In this document: piece after piece, positions 48,743-59,319 of the stretch | Position numbering within the stretch: position 1 is the stretch's first letter | How the letters are laid out: each line of letters opens with the position of its first letter | Origin: Xiphydria camelus | Lineage: Eukaryota > Arthropoda > Insecta > Hymenoptera > Xiphydriidae | Direction of reading: 5' to 3' | DNA: 64,000 nt | Assembly: GCA_963678675.1 (NCBI GenBank) | Contig: OY783195.1 | Coordinates: 28,569,385-28,633,384, forward strand | Notes under the pieces: model-generated | Told to the model about the DNA's origin: nothing | Seen by the model: the letters and a program-made list of their open reading frames with translations, nothing else | The model's database searches: none | Program-made: the position numbers and the translations under genes

Positions 48743-48955
48743 TACGTCGCAGCGATACTTTCGAAATTGCATACATTTTTATTTTTAAATCTTTACGAAA
48801 AATATACTTTGACGATATGACGGATAGCGGACGAATTCACATGATCGATAAAGGCATCATAAATTCGTTGGAAAAAGCGATACCGATTATTTATTCCGCC
48901 TGATCAGAAATCGAACCGAGCAGTTACCTCGAACAAAAAAATCCCGCAGATAACC

Positions 48956-51659
48956 ATGGAGGAGGAGGATTTCGGTTACACGCGTCGCGACGACAAGGTC
49001 CTGCGCCAGGTCCTGCGCGGGTCCAACGGGGAGAACCGCGGCGCGGCGGTGACCGGGGAACAGGAAGAGAGGGTGACGGCCCCTCGTAGAAAAGCGCTCA
49101 ACGCGAACGACGAATTCATTCCGGCCGCAGGCGTGGCGAAGGGCTCGGAGTCGGGGACGTCACCGGAAGCCGGAAGCGAGCCAGTCGACAAACGGCCACT
49201 CTCGAAGGCCCCAGTCGCCCGCGACACGCCGAACATACCGAACGTCGTGGAGTATCACCTGAAAGTCAAGCCGCGCGGCACCGAGAAGAAGAGCAGCGTC
49301 AGCAGAAACGTAAGTTGATATTTTGACGCGTGCCCCTCGGCGTCACCCGTCGTCGCGGTTGCGTCGGTTGTTGTCGTTGATTGACAGTTTTAATCTGGGA
49401 GTGAAAAAGTGTTGAGGGAGTTGAGGTGCCCCTTTTTTTTTAAGTTTGTACTTTTACCATGGAAAGGTATTACGCTTCTGTAAGTATATTTGTGCAGTTC
49501 GAAGTGGCTCTCGGTGCTTAGAGAGGATTTAATGATTTTTAAATTGATCTAGTAGTGGTAACATGTGTATATAGTATGTAAGAATTGTTTTTCAAAAAAG
49601 TGTTCATCTTACAATTCTATTTGCGATTTTTGGAACTTTGCTATATTGATCACGGAAAGACGAAAACCTGTAAATTTGACTGTGTTTAGAATCAAAGAGG
49701 TACAGATAAGGATTTTCGGATGCTTCTAATGTGATGCTGAAGAACAATTTTTACTAAAAATTAGTAAATTATAATGTAAACTATCATGATTCAATTATTT
49801 GAAAAGAAAAAATTACTGAACTGCACTCTGTAAAAGTATCCGAAAATCCTTACGTGCACCTTTTTTTATTGTAAATACAGTAAAATTTACCGATATCAGT
49901 CTTTCTCTAGACACTTTGGCTCCTCGATTGATGCAGATCAATTAGGAATTGAATCCCGAACGAGTAGACTAAAATCTCAGGCTGCTAACGTCAATGCGAT
50001 CGAGTTAGAATTCAGTGACGATCGCTGTAAGCTGCACATAAAAACCAAAAATTGCTTTTTATCCTGTTTTAAACGCGAGTCACTTTACGATCGGACCTAT
50101 GAGCGTTTTTCAAACTGCCACGTTCGCGTAGATCGCTGCGCAAAAAAAAATAAATCGTAATATTTACAAAGTTTGTGATAAATTTCAGGACAAGGCCAAT
50201 TTATCGTTACGATAACTACAATTTTAGTAAAAATTATAGCAAATTTTACAACTTCTACAAGTTTTACTATAATTTGTACTCAAATTGTAGTTATCTCAAC
50301 GATAAATTGGCCTTGTCCCGAAATTTACCACGAACTTTGTTGAGACGCTACGATTTATTTTTTCCGCGTACGTATAAAATTCCTTCTTCCCCCTTGACAC
50401 TTCTCGGACGTTACCGAGAAGTCGATCTCGCCTCTTCCTTTTTCCTCCTGGGAAAGAGATCCGTCGCGGGACTCGTTTCGTCATGCGAACATCGTGGGAG
50501 ATCGTCCAGATTCTCCAGAATATTTTCCAGGCGTCGTCGAACGTTTAAGCGTGTACCGATGGTTCCGCTCGACTCGTCGAGGCTCTCTTCGACGCTCTTA
50601 TTAGCCGTGAATTATTGCCAGTTCAGCCGCGCGCATTTCTCCGGCCTTGTGGTGACTCGGTCCTGCGGGATCGTCGAGTCAAGTGTCACCAGCCCGCGTC
50701 TGGTTCGAGCGCGTGGTATCGGATTTCCAAGGCAACTCTTCTCTCCGCTCGAGCTATATAATTCTCGCGTGGTATTTCACGTGGAATTTCATCCTTGACC
50801 CGTTCCACGATCCATAAACACGAAGACCTTCCTGTGGAAGCCGCCGGAATCCAGGATCCCATTCAAAACACTTCGACTTCGGCTCTTCGATGTTATATCA
50901 AAGGCTAACTGCTCTCTGATCAATTTCGTTTGAGTTTCGACTCGACCCAGAAGAAGCACACACACACAGAAGGTGTAATTCTCTTTCTTTCCGCAGATCG
51001 GCGAATCGTCCGAAGAGATGAAGAAGGAAACCCCGACGATCCCCTCAAACCAGGAGCGGAAGAACCTCCCGGCGAAGCTCTCGAAGCTGACGATAGACAA
51101 CAACGTCTTCGACGGTTCCGACGACCTGCCGCAGACCTTCCAAGTCAAGTACCTGGGTTCCCACGATGCCCGAGGTCTCTGGGGCATTAAGCACACGAGA
51201 AAACCGGTGGACAACATGGTCGCCTCCGCGAGGTCTCTACCCGCCGGAACCATCCTGCCCTTCATCAGGCTCATCGTCTCCGAAGACGGCGTCGCGCTGA
51301 TCCCGTTCGGCAAGCGAGGCCTGGACGGCGGCGTCTCGAGGATGTATCCCATAGAGACGATCTCCTACGGCGTTCAGGACCTGGTGTACACCCGGGTGTT
51401 CTCCATGATCGTGGTCCGCGAGACCGGCAACGTCAGGGGCGTCTCGCCCTTCGAGTGCCACGGCTTCGTCTGCGAGTCGAAGCACTGCGCGAGGCAGCTG
51501 ACCTACGCGTTGGCCAGCGCCTTCCAGATTTACTCGCAGAACGTGAAAGCTCAGGGCAGAGCCGAGGAGACGGCCGCCAATGTCAAGAAGAGGTTCGCTA
51601 TCGACCTGAGGAGCCCGGAAGAGATCGAGGCCGACCTCGCTATGGATTCCGAGGCGTGA
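48956..51659 (+). CDS. PTB/PID-domain adaptor protein (2 coding exons, 338 aa)
   Basis: Exon 1 is 48956-49309 (118 codons, start context AACCATGG, donor GTAAGT). Exon 2 is 50997-51659, after the acceptor tract TTCTTTCCGCAG. The join is phase 0. Residues 1-160 are polar and probably disordered. Residues about 163-307 match a phosphotyrosine-binding fold: a first strand FQVKYLGS (YLG 170-172), central strands FIRLIVSEDGVALIPF, MYPIETISYGVQD and VFSMIVVRE, then FECHGFVCESKHCARQLTYA leading into the C-terminal helix. No signal peptide or membrane segment is seen. PTB domains bind NPxY-type tails of receptors and adaptors in the cytoplasm; the partner here is unknown. I do not recognise the orthology group. 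Further 5' exons may exist, since an AG (CCCGCAG) lies eight bases before the ATG. The 3' flank carries a triplicated 140-bp block interrupted by a MITE. Confidence 0.9.
49653..49910. mobile_element. MITE family K copy 3
   Basis: GGAAAGACGAAAACCTGTAA and TTTACCGATATCAGTCTTTC face each other. Internal ATTTTCGGATGCTTCT is answered by AAGTATCCGAAAATCC. Confidence 0.65.
50125..50365. repeat. Long hairpin in the PTB intron
   Basis: GGACAAGGCCAATTTATCGT at 50188 is answered by ACGATAAATTGGCCTTGTCC at 50300. The arms extend outward through ATTTACAAAGTTTGTG and inward through ATAACTACAATTT. No family copy was seen elsewhere in the window. Confidence 0.75.
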
Positions 51660-51768
51660 CGGGGGTCTTTATGGCGTACAAAGGAACCTGGGTGGCTTAC
51701 GCTCGCTTTGTTCATTCTTCTATGATCGCTATGATCTTCCGGTGACGACCTTCGAGTCTCGAGATTTT

Positions 51769-52500
51769 AAAGACGGAGAGACTATGACTGCTATCGGATT
51801 TGATCGCTGTAGTGGCTTCCTGATAATGTACCAGTAGGTGCTGTAATTCGAGCGAGTTCTGAAAATGATTGCATGAAACGAAGGCAGTCTTCGAGTCTCG
51901 AGGTCTTGATCGCTACACTGAGGACAATAATTAGGTTAAAATGAAAAAACGCATACTGAATCGAAATTCTAATATTAGCTTGAGCCTTAATTTGGCGGAA
52001 GTGGACAAATTCTGGCTCAAACTAGTATTAAAATTTCCACTCGGGATCCAGTTAAACACGTTTAGTTGTTCCAACCGAAATACTGGTTAGTGGAACCAAA
52101 TATCAAGTTATTCTAAGCAAATGTTTAGTTATTTCAATCAAACGTTTAATTATTCTAATCGAAAATTGGTCAATATAACCTAACAGATTGAGGATCCATA
52201 ATTCACCAAACGGTTTAGTCATTATCTCTAGGATTTTGGTTCGATTGACCAAGTTATTTTTCTCAGCTTATCGGGTCTGATCGCTGCAGTGGCTTTCTGA
52301 GGATCTACCAATAGGTACTGCAATTCAAATGAGTGTTGAAAATGATTATACGAAACGAAGGTAGTCTTCGAGTCTCGAGGTCTTAGAGACGAAGAGACTA
52401 TAGTCGCTGTCGGGTCTGATCATTGTAAAGGCTTTGTGAGAATCTACCAATAGGTATTGTGATTCAAACGAGTTCTGAAAATGATTATATGAAGTAGAAG
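51769..52500. repeat. Triplicated 140-bp block interrupted by a MITE
   Basis: GAGACTATGACTGCTATCGG begins the first unit. CCAATAGGTACTGCAATTCA and CCAATAGGTATTGTGATTCA mark the second and third. Each unit has GAAAATGATT; units one and two end TTCGAGTCTCGAGGTCTT. A family A element (51916-52267) separates units one and two. Confidence 0.8.
51916..52267. mobile_element. MITE family A copy 5 (reverse orientation)
   Basis: It begins CACTGAGGACAATAATTAGG and ends CAAGTTATTTTTCTCAGC, with TA at both sides. It contains GGATCCATAATTCACCAAAC. Confidence 0.7.
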
Positions 52501-53339
52501 TAGCACAAGAGAGCGGATTATGTCCGAAATGTAAATATCGAGGAGAAAGGTGGACGAATTGAACGTAGGGTGAGCTCTACAGTGGTTGTGATAGGGTCAA
52601 AGTCGTTATCGGCACTCTTCATCGATAGAGACATTGATACGTCGATATGATCATAATTTCGTTCACTCGAGCAGATGGAGATAAATCTGCATAAATCGAA
52701 AGAGCGACGAAGCGAGACGTTATATACTGCGTAAGATGAATGATTCCCGAGGTTTTCTCTTATATTCGATTAACTGCACACGATTTATAGCTGTAATTAT
52801 TAATATCGTAAAATGGTGGAAAAGTTACTAGGTCGACGACGCGTGCGAAAGGCGTCACGGAGACTCTGTCGTTCGATTTCCTCATTTTCTATCTATTTTA
52901 AGATATCATAATCGACTTAAGTCACGTAGGTAATTTTGTTCGCCGCGAGTAGACGTAAATCCGTGTATTCTTTCGAAGGACGACAGGAGTCGAGAATCGC
53001 GGAGCGCTCGGCGAATTCGCAATATCTCAACCGTGTAAATATGAATCAGAGTATTTCCGTGTACTTCCACCTTCTAAGGAGCGGGCATTCGCGCGAATTG
53101 TATCGTAATTATTATCGGCAAAGGAATATAAAAGATGGACGAGGGCAGGCAGCCCTGCGCTTCCTCCCCGTACGATGGCTAGTTATCCAAAGATACACAA
53201 TTATAGCGAAGATCGAAAGCTTCCTTCGTCCGCTAAACGATAAACGCGAAATTCCTATTTTATACTTCGGAGGATATCGTTTAATTTTTCTTAATATAAT
53301 TAAAGTATTTATTCGAATTGATGATATACGTACCTAGGC

Positions 53340-53552
53340 GGAGGTATTTTATATATTTTGTATATGATCCATATGTGGTTTTGGTCATATATGGATTATA
53401 TATGACTTCTATCTATAAGGACTCTGTAAAGATTTTTCAATGATTGTAGGTATAATCCATACATAGTGTGTGTATGGTTAATATAGAAATCATATAAAAT
53501 CCATATATGACTAAAACCACACATATGGATCATATATAATTTTTAGGCCTGG
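53340..53552. mobile_element. TA-rich palindromic MITE
   Basis: TATGATCCATATGTGGTTTT at the left is answered by AAAACCACACATATGGATCA at the right, with GGATTATATATGACTTC facing GAAATCATATAAAATCC. Confidence 0.7.
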
Positions 53553-53829
53553 ATAGCGCGAGAGAGTGAGCGCGTCCCTCGCATCACTTTCGACTTAGCC
53601 GTTTAAGTTTCGAAGACCAATATCGAACACATATCAGTGACTGTATATATATAGATATTTTGTAATTACGCGTACCCAATCATTACTTCATTATTATTTC
53701 TCGAACGGAGGGATCGCTTTTCAACGTTATCCCCACTTAAGTGTGCACCGAGAAAATTTATTTTTATGCAGGCTCGTTTCTAAATAGTACCGATGTTTAA
53801 AGTCCCGTAAATATTGTATTTTTAACGAG

Positions 53830-53835
53830 AATAAA
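53830..53835 (+). terminator. Candidate poly(A) signal of the PTB gene
   Basis: AATAAA lies about 2.2 kb after the PTB stop codon, just before the convergent CBM14 gene. Earlier signals may be used; the choice is an inference from gene layout. Confidence 0.3.
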
Positions 53836-53974
53836 TTGTTATCCTTGTACCGACGTGCAATGACTGCATTCCTGGCATTTGTATGTGCGCGACGAACGTA
53901 ATTCGCCTAAATCCTTCGCGTCACCGTTAGAAGATTAATTGCGTCAGATTTTGAAGAAAACAGGAGAATTATAA

Positions 53975-53980
53975 TTTATT
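53975..53980 (-). terminator. Candidate poly(A) signal of the third CBM14 gene
   Basis: AATAAA on the minus strand, about 310 bases after the stop at 54291, gives a 3' UTR of ordinary length. Confidence 0.45.
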
Positions 53981-54290
53981 AATTATTCGTAAATACTATA
54001 TAGCGATTTTCTTACTTAATTTGTCTTATTTTTAGTAATAACTATCAGCGATAAATATATGTATAATTCAGCAGCATCGGGTCTCTCTCATATGTTTCTG
54101 CAATTTATCTTTCACTCCTCAAAGTGACGTATTTTTTTTCTGAAATTTGCATTTCCCTCCGAAGATCAAAATCGATCAATGATTTCAGAGAAAAATCAGG
54201 AACGTCCATCGTCCATCGTCGCCACGCAAAATAATTCATTTTCCCCGCCACAATTTTGCCCCGAAGAAAATCCGTACCTCTCTCTCTCGG

Positions 54291-55392
54291 TCACTGCCGA
54301 TGGACCAATTTTTGTCTCGACACTCGCGTAAAGGGCGCTCTCGTTTCAGCTTCCACTTCTGTGATGTTCAAGGAGCGCCCCATTGGAGGTTCTTCAGTTT
54401 TTCCAATCTCTTCATTGAGCGCGTAGTACTCTTCAGATTCCTCGCACGGTATGGAACTCTCCGTTCTCGTGCACACGAACGTCGCCTGCAACGATCGATC
54501 GCGACGAGATTAATCGGAGCGTTGAAGTCTTCGATCGAGTCGAGGCGGAAGACAATTTCTCGTTTACCTGATTGAAGACGGTTTCAGCGGGGCAGATGAA
54601 GCTCCACCTGGTCGTGGCGCCTCGCGCCTGGGGGAGGCACACGTGGAAGATCTGACACTCGTTCTCCACGTCGGCGTAGTACCCGTAAATGCGCTCACTG
54701 CAGGAAAACGTATCCACTATGTTCTCGCGGATGGCTGTAGCGTTGTTGGGTAATTCGAGACCGCCGGTTTGTTTCTATCAGAAAAAAGGAGAACCTTTAC
54801 TACACTGTAAACACAATTTTTTATTAAATTTAATATATAATTGCGCACAAAGCTTTTATTCAATACGTGATTATGAAAGTTAATATACGCCGTTTGTGAA
54901 ATTTAAAAAGGCAATTTCACAGGGAATTACAGTATTAATTTTCATGATTACGTATTTGATAAAAGCTTTGTATACAATTTTATATTAAATTTAATAGAAA
55001 CTTTTTTAGTCGTGGGATCCTCACACTCAGAGAAATGTTCACTGTAATATTCGAACCTGTGTCAGAAAATGTATTAGTCATAAATACAATTTTGTTTATA
55101 TTGAACCAAAATCTATTTGAATTCGACACATGTTTGTGTAAATAAATCGTAAGGCGTTTATTTGCTTCAAACTTCTGTTTGCTCCTTATAGATAAATTGC
55201 TTATTTATATCGTGAATAAATGTTTCTATTAACTTCGTATTGAAATGAAAATGTTATCCGAGTGCGAGGAAGAGTCGTCTATTTTTATCCGCTTACTTTG
55301 AACACCGGAACGGGTCTCTTCGAGATGGGAGGCTGCGGAAGGGTCGAGGCCAGCGCGAAAACGCCAAAGAGCAGTAACGTCGTACGACACAT
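54291..55392 (-). CDS. Secreted CPAP1-type chitin-binding protein (3 exons, 165 aa)
   Basis: Exons are 55392-55297, 54774-54568 and 54485-54291, all joined in phase 0 with GTAAGC and GTAAAC donors. Residues 1-18 form a signal peptide (hydrophobic core LLLFGVFALA), followed by a Pro-rich linker. The CBM14 cysteines are at 57, 72, 78, 93, 106 and 115 (spacing 14-5-14-12-8), with GYYAD and the CQIFHVC core. The C-terminal 50 residues are acidic then basic, without a recognised domain. An ATG in frame 141 bases upstream was rejected as the start: it lies upstream of a TATA box and Inr, whereas the chosen ATG follows them and begins a signal peptide. The intron breaking the domain lies after VFNQ, unlike the two other CBM14 genes here. 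The gene converges on the plus-strand PTB gene. Role by family: a chitin-binding cuticle protein. Confidence 0.9.
54797..55018. mobile_element. MITE family M copy 2 (in intron 1 of the third CBM14 gene)
   Basis: The AAAGCTTTTATTCAATACGT block is answered by ACGTATTTGATAAAAGCTTT. Confidence 0.7.
55022..55268. mobile_element. MITE family L copy 2 (in intron 1 of the third CBM14 gene)
   Basis: It begins CACTCAGAGAAATGTTCACT and ends ATGTTATCCGAGTG; the arms are degenerate. It directly follows family M copy 2. Confidence 0.5.
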
Positions 55393-55489
55393 GATCCTTC
55401 CTTTGAGAGGCTTCCGCGACAATTTTCGAATTCGCGATCGATCGTGCACGAGACTTCCGTCAGGCTCTTTTCGCGGAGATCCTGGGAAC

Positions 55490-55523
55490 ACTGACGTTTC
55501 GGCCCGCGGAAGGGTGTTATATA
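55490..55523 (-). promoter_or_regulatory. Core promoter of the third CBM14 gene: TATA box plus Inr
   Basis: On the minus strand TATATAA occupies 55523-55517 and the arthropod initiator TCAGT occupies 55494-55490. The predicted +1 A is at 55492, 31 bases after the first T of the TATA box, which is canonical spacing. The leader would be about 100 nt and reaches the chosen ATG at 55392 without splicing. It also excludes the upstream in-frame ATG as a start. Confidence 0.75.
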
Positions 55524-55815
55524 CCGTCACCACGTGAAGATCTTGAATATTGTATGAATGGCCGATTCCCGGTAAGCGGAATCAGTCATTTCAGACACGT
55601 TTGGTCTGTCAATGACCATCCAGACAGAGACGTCCGCATCTCATCCGCGAAGGTCCGATGCAAATATCACCCGGCGTGGACGACGTATATCGCCCCCTAC
55701 TCGGGCGCCTCTTCTCGCGGAGGGTGAAATTTGAAAAAAGTTCATATAATGGCGCAAGAGCTTTCCTTGAGATATTGTCAGATGAGTACTTAGCCACTGT
55801 CCCCTCGATCGACTT

Positions 55816-56012
55816 ACGCCGAGCAAAATAATTAGGTTAAAATTGCAAAATCCATCTAGTTAAACGCGTTTGGTTATTCCAATCAAAAGAACGGTCAGTG
55901 GAACCAAATATTTATTCAATTATTCGAACTAAAAAGTAGTTTGTTTAACCAAACAGTTTGGTCATCATCTCCAAGATTTTGGTTATAAATTGACCATATT
56001 TTTTTCTCAGCG
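55816..56012. mobile_element. MITE family A copy 6 (reverse orientation)
   Basis: It begins CGCCGAGCAAAATAATTAGG and ends CCATATTTTTTTCTCAGCG, with TA on both outer sides. Confidence 0.65.
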
Positions 56013-56935
56013 TAGAATTCCGAAAGATATCGCACATATCACTTCCCTGAGACTTCCGAAATCGTCTCACCAAGGAAAAATCCCAAAATACGTCCTTCCC
56101 CTTCGGCATGGCCCGGGCACGAGCTGCGCATCGCGCTGCACTTGGCGTGCAGCCAAGTGGAACTCTTTCGGGGATCGCACACATTCGACGTTCGAAATTC
56201 GAGGGCCGATCACAGCCTCGTTTCCCAAAGGTCGCATCCTAAGTAGCGACCGGTCCTTCGATGCACCTACTTAGCAGTTTTCACGGGATCGACGTTTCGG
56301 TGCCTCTTGCGAAATCCACCGTTCTCTCGTGTGCCGTCGCTTCGCGGATGACCATGTGGCAGAGGTATAAATGCTTCACACGAACGCTCGTGATTTGAGA
56401 GGCAGATAAAACGCTCGCGCTGACGGGGACCGGCGGTACGTACGGGAGAAGCTGATCCGTCGATTTGATAATTGCGAGCCGATTGGGTCACTCGACGCTG
56501 TTGTGAGAGATTGCGCTGCATTGTTGTCGGTATAATGATTCGAACAAAAAAGTGGGAATGATTCACAGCTTCTTTTCAGATCGGCGGATAACAGTACGTA
56601 GTCATGGTGCATTGAGAAAAATAATGGTATATAAAATTAAGTCGGTGTGTTTACGCGTGTACGATTTAGTCGAATCTACTGCATTTTTTCTCAGTGTGTC
56701 TAGTAGAGTGTTTGAAGGTAAAATTTCCTGACTATTCCAAAATTTTTTCATCCGCACCACGAGCGCGACAAGGTGAACAGCCTGGACTTGTGGAGCCTCT
56801 TAACGATTCAAGACGCACTTCCACGTCGATGTCCAGGAATACAAAGATTTCGAGACGTCGGCGAAAAGAGAAAAAAAAAAGTATGGAACTTGGCGTTGCA
56901 GAAGTATACCTACGTTCTTGTGTGCGGTTACGAGT

Positions 56936-57423
56936 ACACTGAGAGAAGACTTTATTTGTAGCTGATAAATGTGTGCTTGATTATAGGGCGAAATAAATAT
57001 TTCATTGTGCCAAGTAAATCTAGGTTAATTACTATATTGAAAACAATAATTGGGTTAAAATGACAAAACGCATTTACACAGAAGAAAAGAATCAACTGGA
57101 TCTACTGAAAATTACTTGCGGGGTCGCAAGTCATTATTTATTTATCTAAATTGAATTTGTTAATACATCAATTCGATATCTCTTCCTGACAATCATGTGA
57201 AATAGTATGTGATTGCAAGAAAGAAATATCTGATTGATGTGTGTGAAAAAGATTTATTCCATGTAAATAAATAATTACTTGCGACCCCGCAAGTCTCCTT
57301 CATTTAAAAAGAAATAAAATTATGACCAAAACGCGAATATTTGCTTGGTCCAAAGAAATATTTTTTTCGCCACAATCAAGTGTGCGTGTCTTAACTATAA
57401 ATAAGCTATTTTTTTCAGTATAA
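56936..57423. mobile_element. MITE family H copy 3, carrying family A and C insertions
   Basis: It begins CACTGAGAGAAGACTTTATT; its right part resumes around 57310 and ends CTATTTTTTTCAG. Between lie a family A fragment (about 57040-57075) and a family C element (57076-57297). Confidence 0.6.
57076..57297. mobile_element. MITE family C copy 3
   Basis: ATTACTTGCGGGGTCGCAAG at the left is answered by ACTTGCGACCCCGCAAGT at the right, with facing ATTATTTATTTA blocks and TGTGAAATAGTATGTGATTG at the centre. Confidence 0.7.
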
Positions 57424-58154
57424 GTACCCACCGTGCATTCTACGATGAAATCGACAGTGGGAAGAAGCTCTGTGGAATGCGGACGATTTTCTTTTACAGG
57501 GGAAATTGAAGACTTCAAGTTGAAAAGGCTACGGAGCATCCGCTCCTAAAAATCTGCAGTCGAATTTCGTGAATAATTTATTACTAGGATCCCAACGAAG
57601 AGGTCCGTGTACATTTCTTACGCGCGATGATGAAATAAATTACTACGATAAATTACTACTTATAGTCGTACAAGTAGGCGCGCCGACGCGTTGAACGGAT
57701 CGGATGAATTTTGCCGGGATGCGTGAGTGGTCGCGAATTGCGTTAAAATACCTTGAAGTAATGAATGATAATAAGAGTAAGTGCGCGATTACAATAAATA
57801 TCGTAGAAAACTCTGCTCGATGAGTTCGTAGGTCTGAGAATCTCTGTATTCGTATATTGGTCACACGAGAGGATCGACACGTGCGAGTAACTTTGGTTTA
57901 ACGGGAATCTCGATTGCTATTCCGAACTCCCATTGGAATAAAAATGAGAAAATGTCTTCGCGCGCACGTGGGAGATCGTCTCTCGTCGTGTCCCGGAAGT
58001 CGTCACGTCGAAGTCTACCCCGTGAATGGTACTGTTAATTTAAAACATTTATATAATTCAAAGTTTCTAAAATTTTCCACGAGAAATGATATTTTAACTG
58101 GGTAACAAGTGGATCATTTAAGTCCCAGTAGTCCTTTCAAATTAAACAACGCTA

Positions 58155-58331
58155 CACTGAGAAAAATAACCTGATCAATCTAATCAAAATTCTGGAGACC
58201 AAAACTAAACCGTTTGATGAAATATAGATCCTCCATCTGTTTAGTTAATTTGACCAATTTTTTGGTTAGAATAATTAAACTCGTTTAACCAGATGCGTTT
58301 TATCATTTTAATCAAGTTACTTTTCTCAGTG
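58155..58331. mobile_element. MITE family A copy 7
   Basis: It begins CACTGAGAAAAATAACCTGA and ends AAGTTACTTTTCTCAGTG, the shortest and cleanest copy (177 bp). Confidence 0.75.
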
Positions 58332-58634
58332 GGACAGAGCAGGATCGGCGATAGGAGAAGAGAAACCAGCGAACAGTTTGGATTTTCTCCTGCAAGCGTT
58401 GTGCGAGCGCCTGAAACAAAAAGACTACACCGTCGAACGGGTCCGATGATCGATCCGATCGTGAAAGCCTCCGACGATACGGCAGAGTCTGCCGATTTTT
58501 TGATTATCGTTGACGCGTGCGTCACTCGCGTTGCCTGGTACCACCGGCAGACGGCGTCGCGAAGCACGCGCGAAGAGAAGTTTGCATTTTCGTATGTACG
58601 TCGTTCGCTCTAAAGGCCTAAAAATTATCCCGAA

Positions 58635-58984
58635 TCAGCGGCCGTGCGAGTAGCCGCTATAGGGGAGACTCTCCTCGGGTTGCTCGTCGGATGACCTCGC
58701 CCAATATCCGGCCGGCTCCTCGTCGTGATCGTAGTGGTGCTGATGCTGAGCGTGTTCGTAGTAAATGACTTTGCCGGGACCCTTCTTCAGGTCGATCCAG
58801 AAGCGCGCCGCGTTGAGCAAAAGACTCGTCACGGCGATGACAAAGAATTTCATTTGGAAGTGGGTTGAGATCAGTTGGAGGATCAGACTGAGCTTCGCCT
58901 TGAGCAGCATGGCGATCATCAGGAACTTCTGGAGGGCTTGCTTCTTCTTCTTGCCGAATTTTATCTTCTTTCTTCGTGCTTCTT
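58635..58984 (-). CDS. Terminal exon of a DUF1676/Osiris-like protein (5' exons not found)
   Basis: An acceptor TTCCATTGCAG precedes 115 codons plus a split codon (incoming phase 1), ending in TGA at 58637-58635. The exon starts with a basic cluster (EARRKKIKFGKKKK), followed by two hydrophobic helices around residues 18-40 and 44-62, and then the tail KVIYYEHAQHQHHYDHD with GYW and a Tyr/Gly/His end. Family knowledge: DUF1676 (Osiris) proteins are insect-specific, carry a hydrophobic pair after a basic stretch and end in His/Tyr-rich tails; they act in secretory and endosomal compartments of cuticle-forming cells. The assignment rests on this architecture rather than an alignment. The upstream exons with signal peptide and paired cysteines should lie at higher coordinates on the minus strand, perhaps outside the window; nothing between 59 and 64 kb was convincing. 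Confidence 0.6.
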
Positions 58985-59319
58985 CTGCAATGGAATTGGA
59001 CGAACGATTAGTTTGATGAGTAAACATATAAAAAATTGCGATCAAGTTTGAGAACAAAATTTTCCTGAGAACTTCAGGTGTTCGATAAATATAAAATTCA
59101 CCTCTACTGATACCAAGGCATTTTTTACGTAGCGATCTACGTGAAAGTGGCTGCGGGAGAAACGCTCGAAGGTCCGTTAATAAAATGATTCGCATTTAAA
59201 AAAGTATTTAAGTCTTGACTTTTATACATATACAATTTACCTACGAATAGCCTACGAATTTTAATCTGCTCGTTCGGGACTTAATTTCTATTCCATCTGT
59301 ATCAATCAGGGAGTCAAAG

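Larger units (their letters stand above)
34841..48955. other. Intergenic region between the second CBM14 gene and the PTB gene
   Basis: Fourteen kilobases without a firmly supported gene. CpG-rich blocks at about 35.7-36.5, 37.0-37.6, 38.1-38.9, 40.4-41.3, 42.0-42.6, 43.4-43.9, 44.3-44.65 and 47.0-48.0 kb could include leader exons of either flanking gene; GAG|GTATGT at 42553-42561 is a good isolated donor. The remainder is MITEs, palindromes and one tandem repeat. Confidence 0.6.
49310..50996. other. Intron of the PTB gene
   Basis: It contains a family K MITE, a long hairpin at about 50125 and a GC-rich block at 50.4-50.8 kb that is open in one frame by chance. It ends in a CTCTTTCTTTCCGCAG acceptor. 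Confidence 0.85.
51660..54290. other. 3' region of the PTB gene and convergent gap
   Basis: It holds the triplicated block, a family A MITE, a TA-rich MITE and poly(A) candidates on both strands. A 133-codon plus-strand frame at 52936-53337 shows no family resemblance and is treated as chance. Confidence 0.6.
55524..58634. other. Intergenic region upstream of the third CBM14 gene
   Basis: Three kilobases with no supported gene. It holds family A copies, a composite family H element at 56936 and a short CATTGAG...CTCAGTG element at about 56610-56698. The first few hundred bases upstream of the TATA box are the likely promoter region. Confidence 0.6.

Noticed and set aside
49930..50030. tRNA-like stretch with a GATTCAATTCC B-box (minus strand)
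   Set aside because: The T-stem does not pair and no acceptor stem or clear A-box is found. At most it is a decayed tRNA-derived SINE.
55393..55533. Upstream in-frame ATG for the third CBM14 gene
   Set aside because: It lies upstream of the TATA box and initiator, and would bury the signal peptide 47 residues inside the protein.
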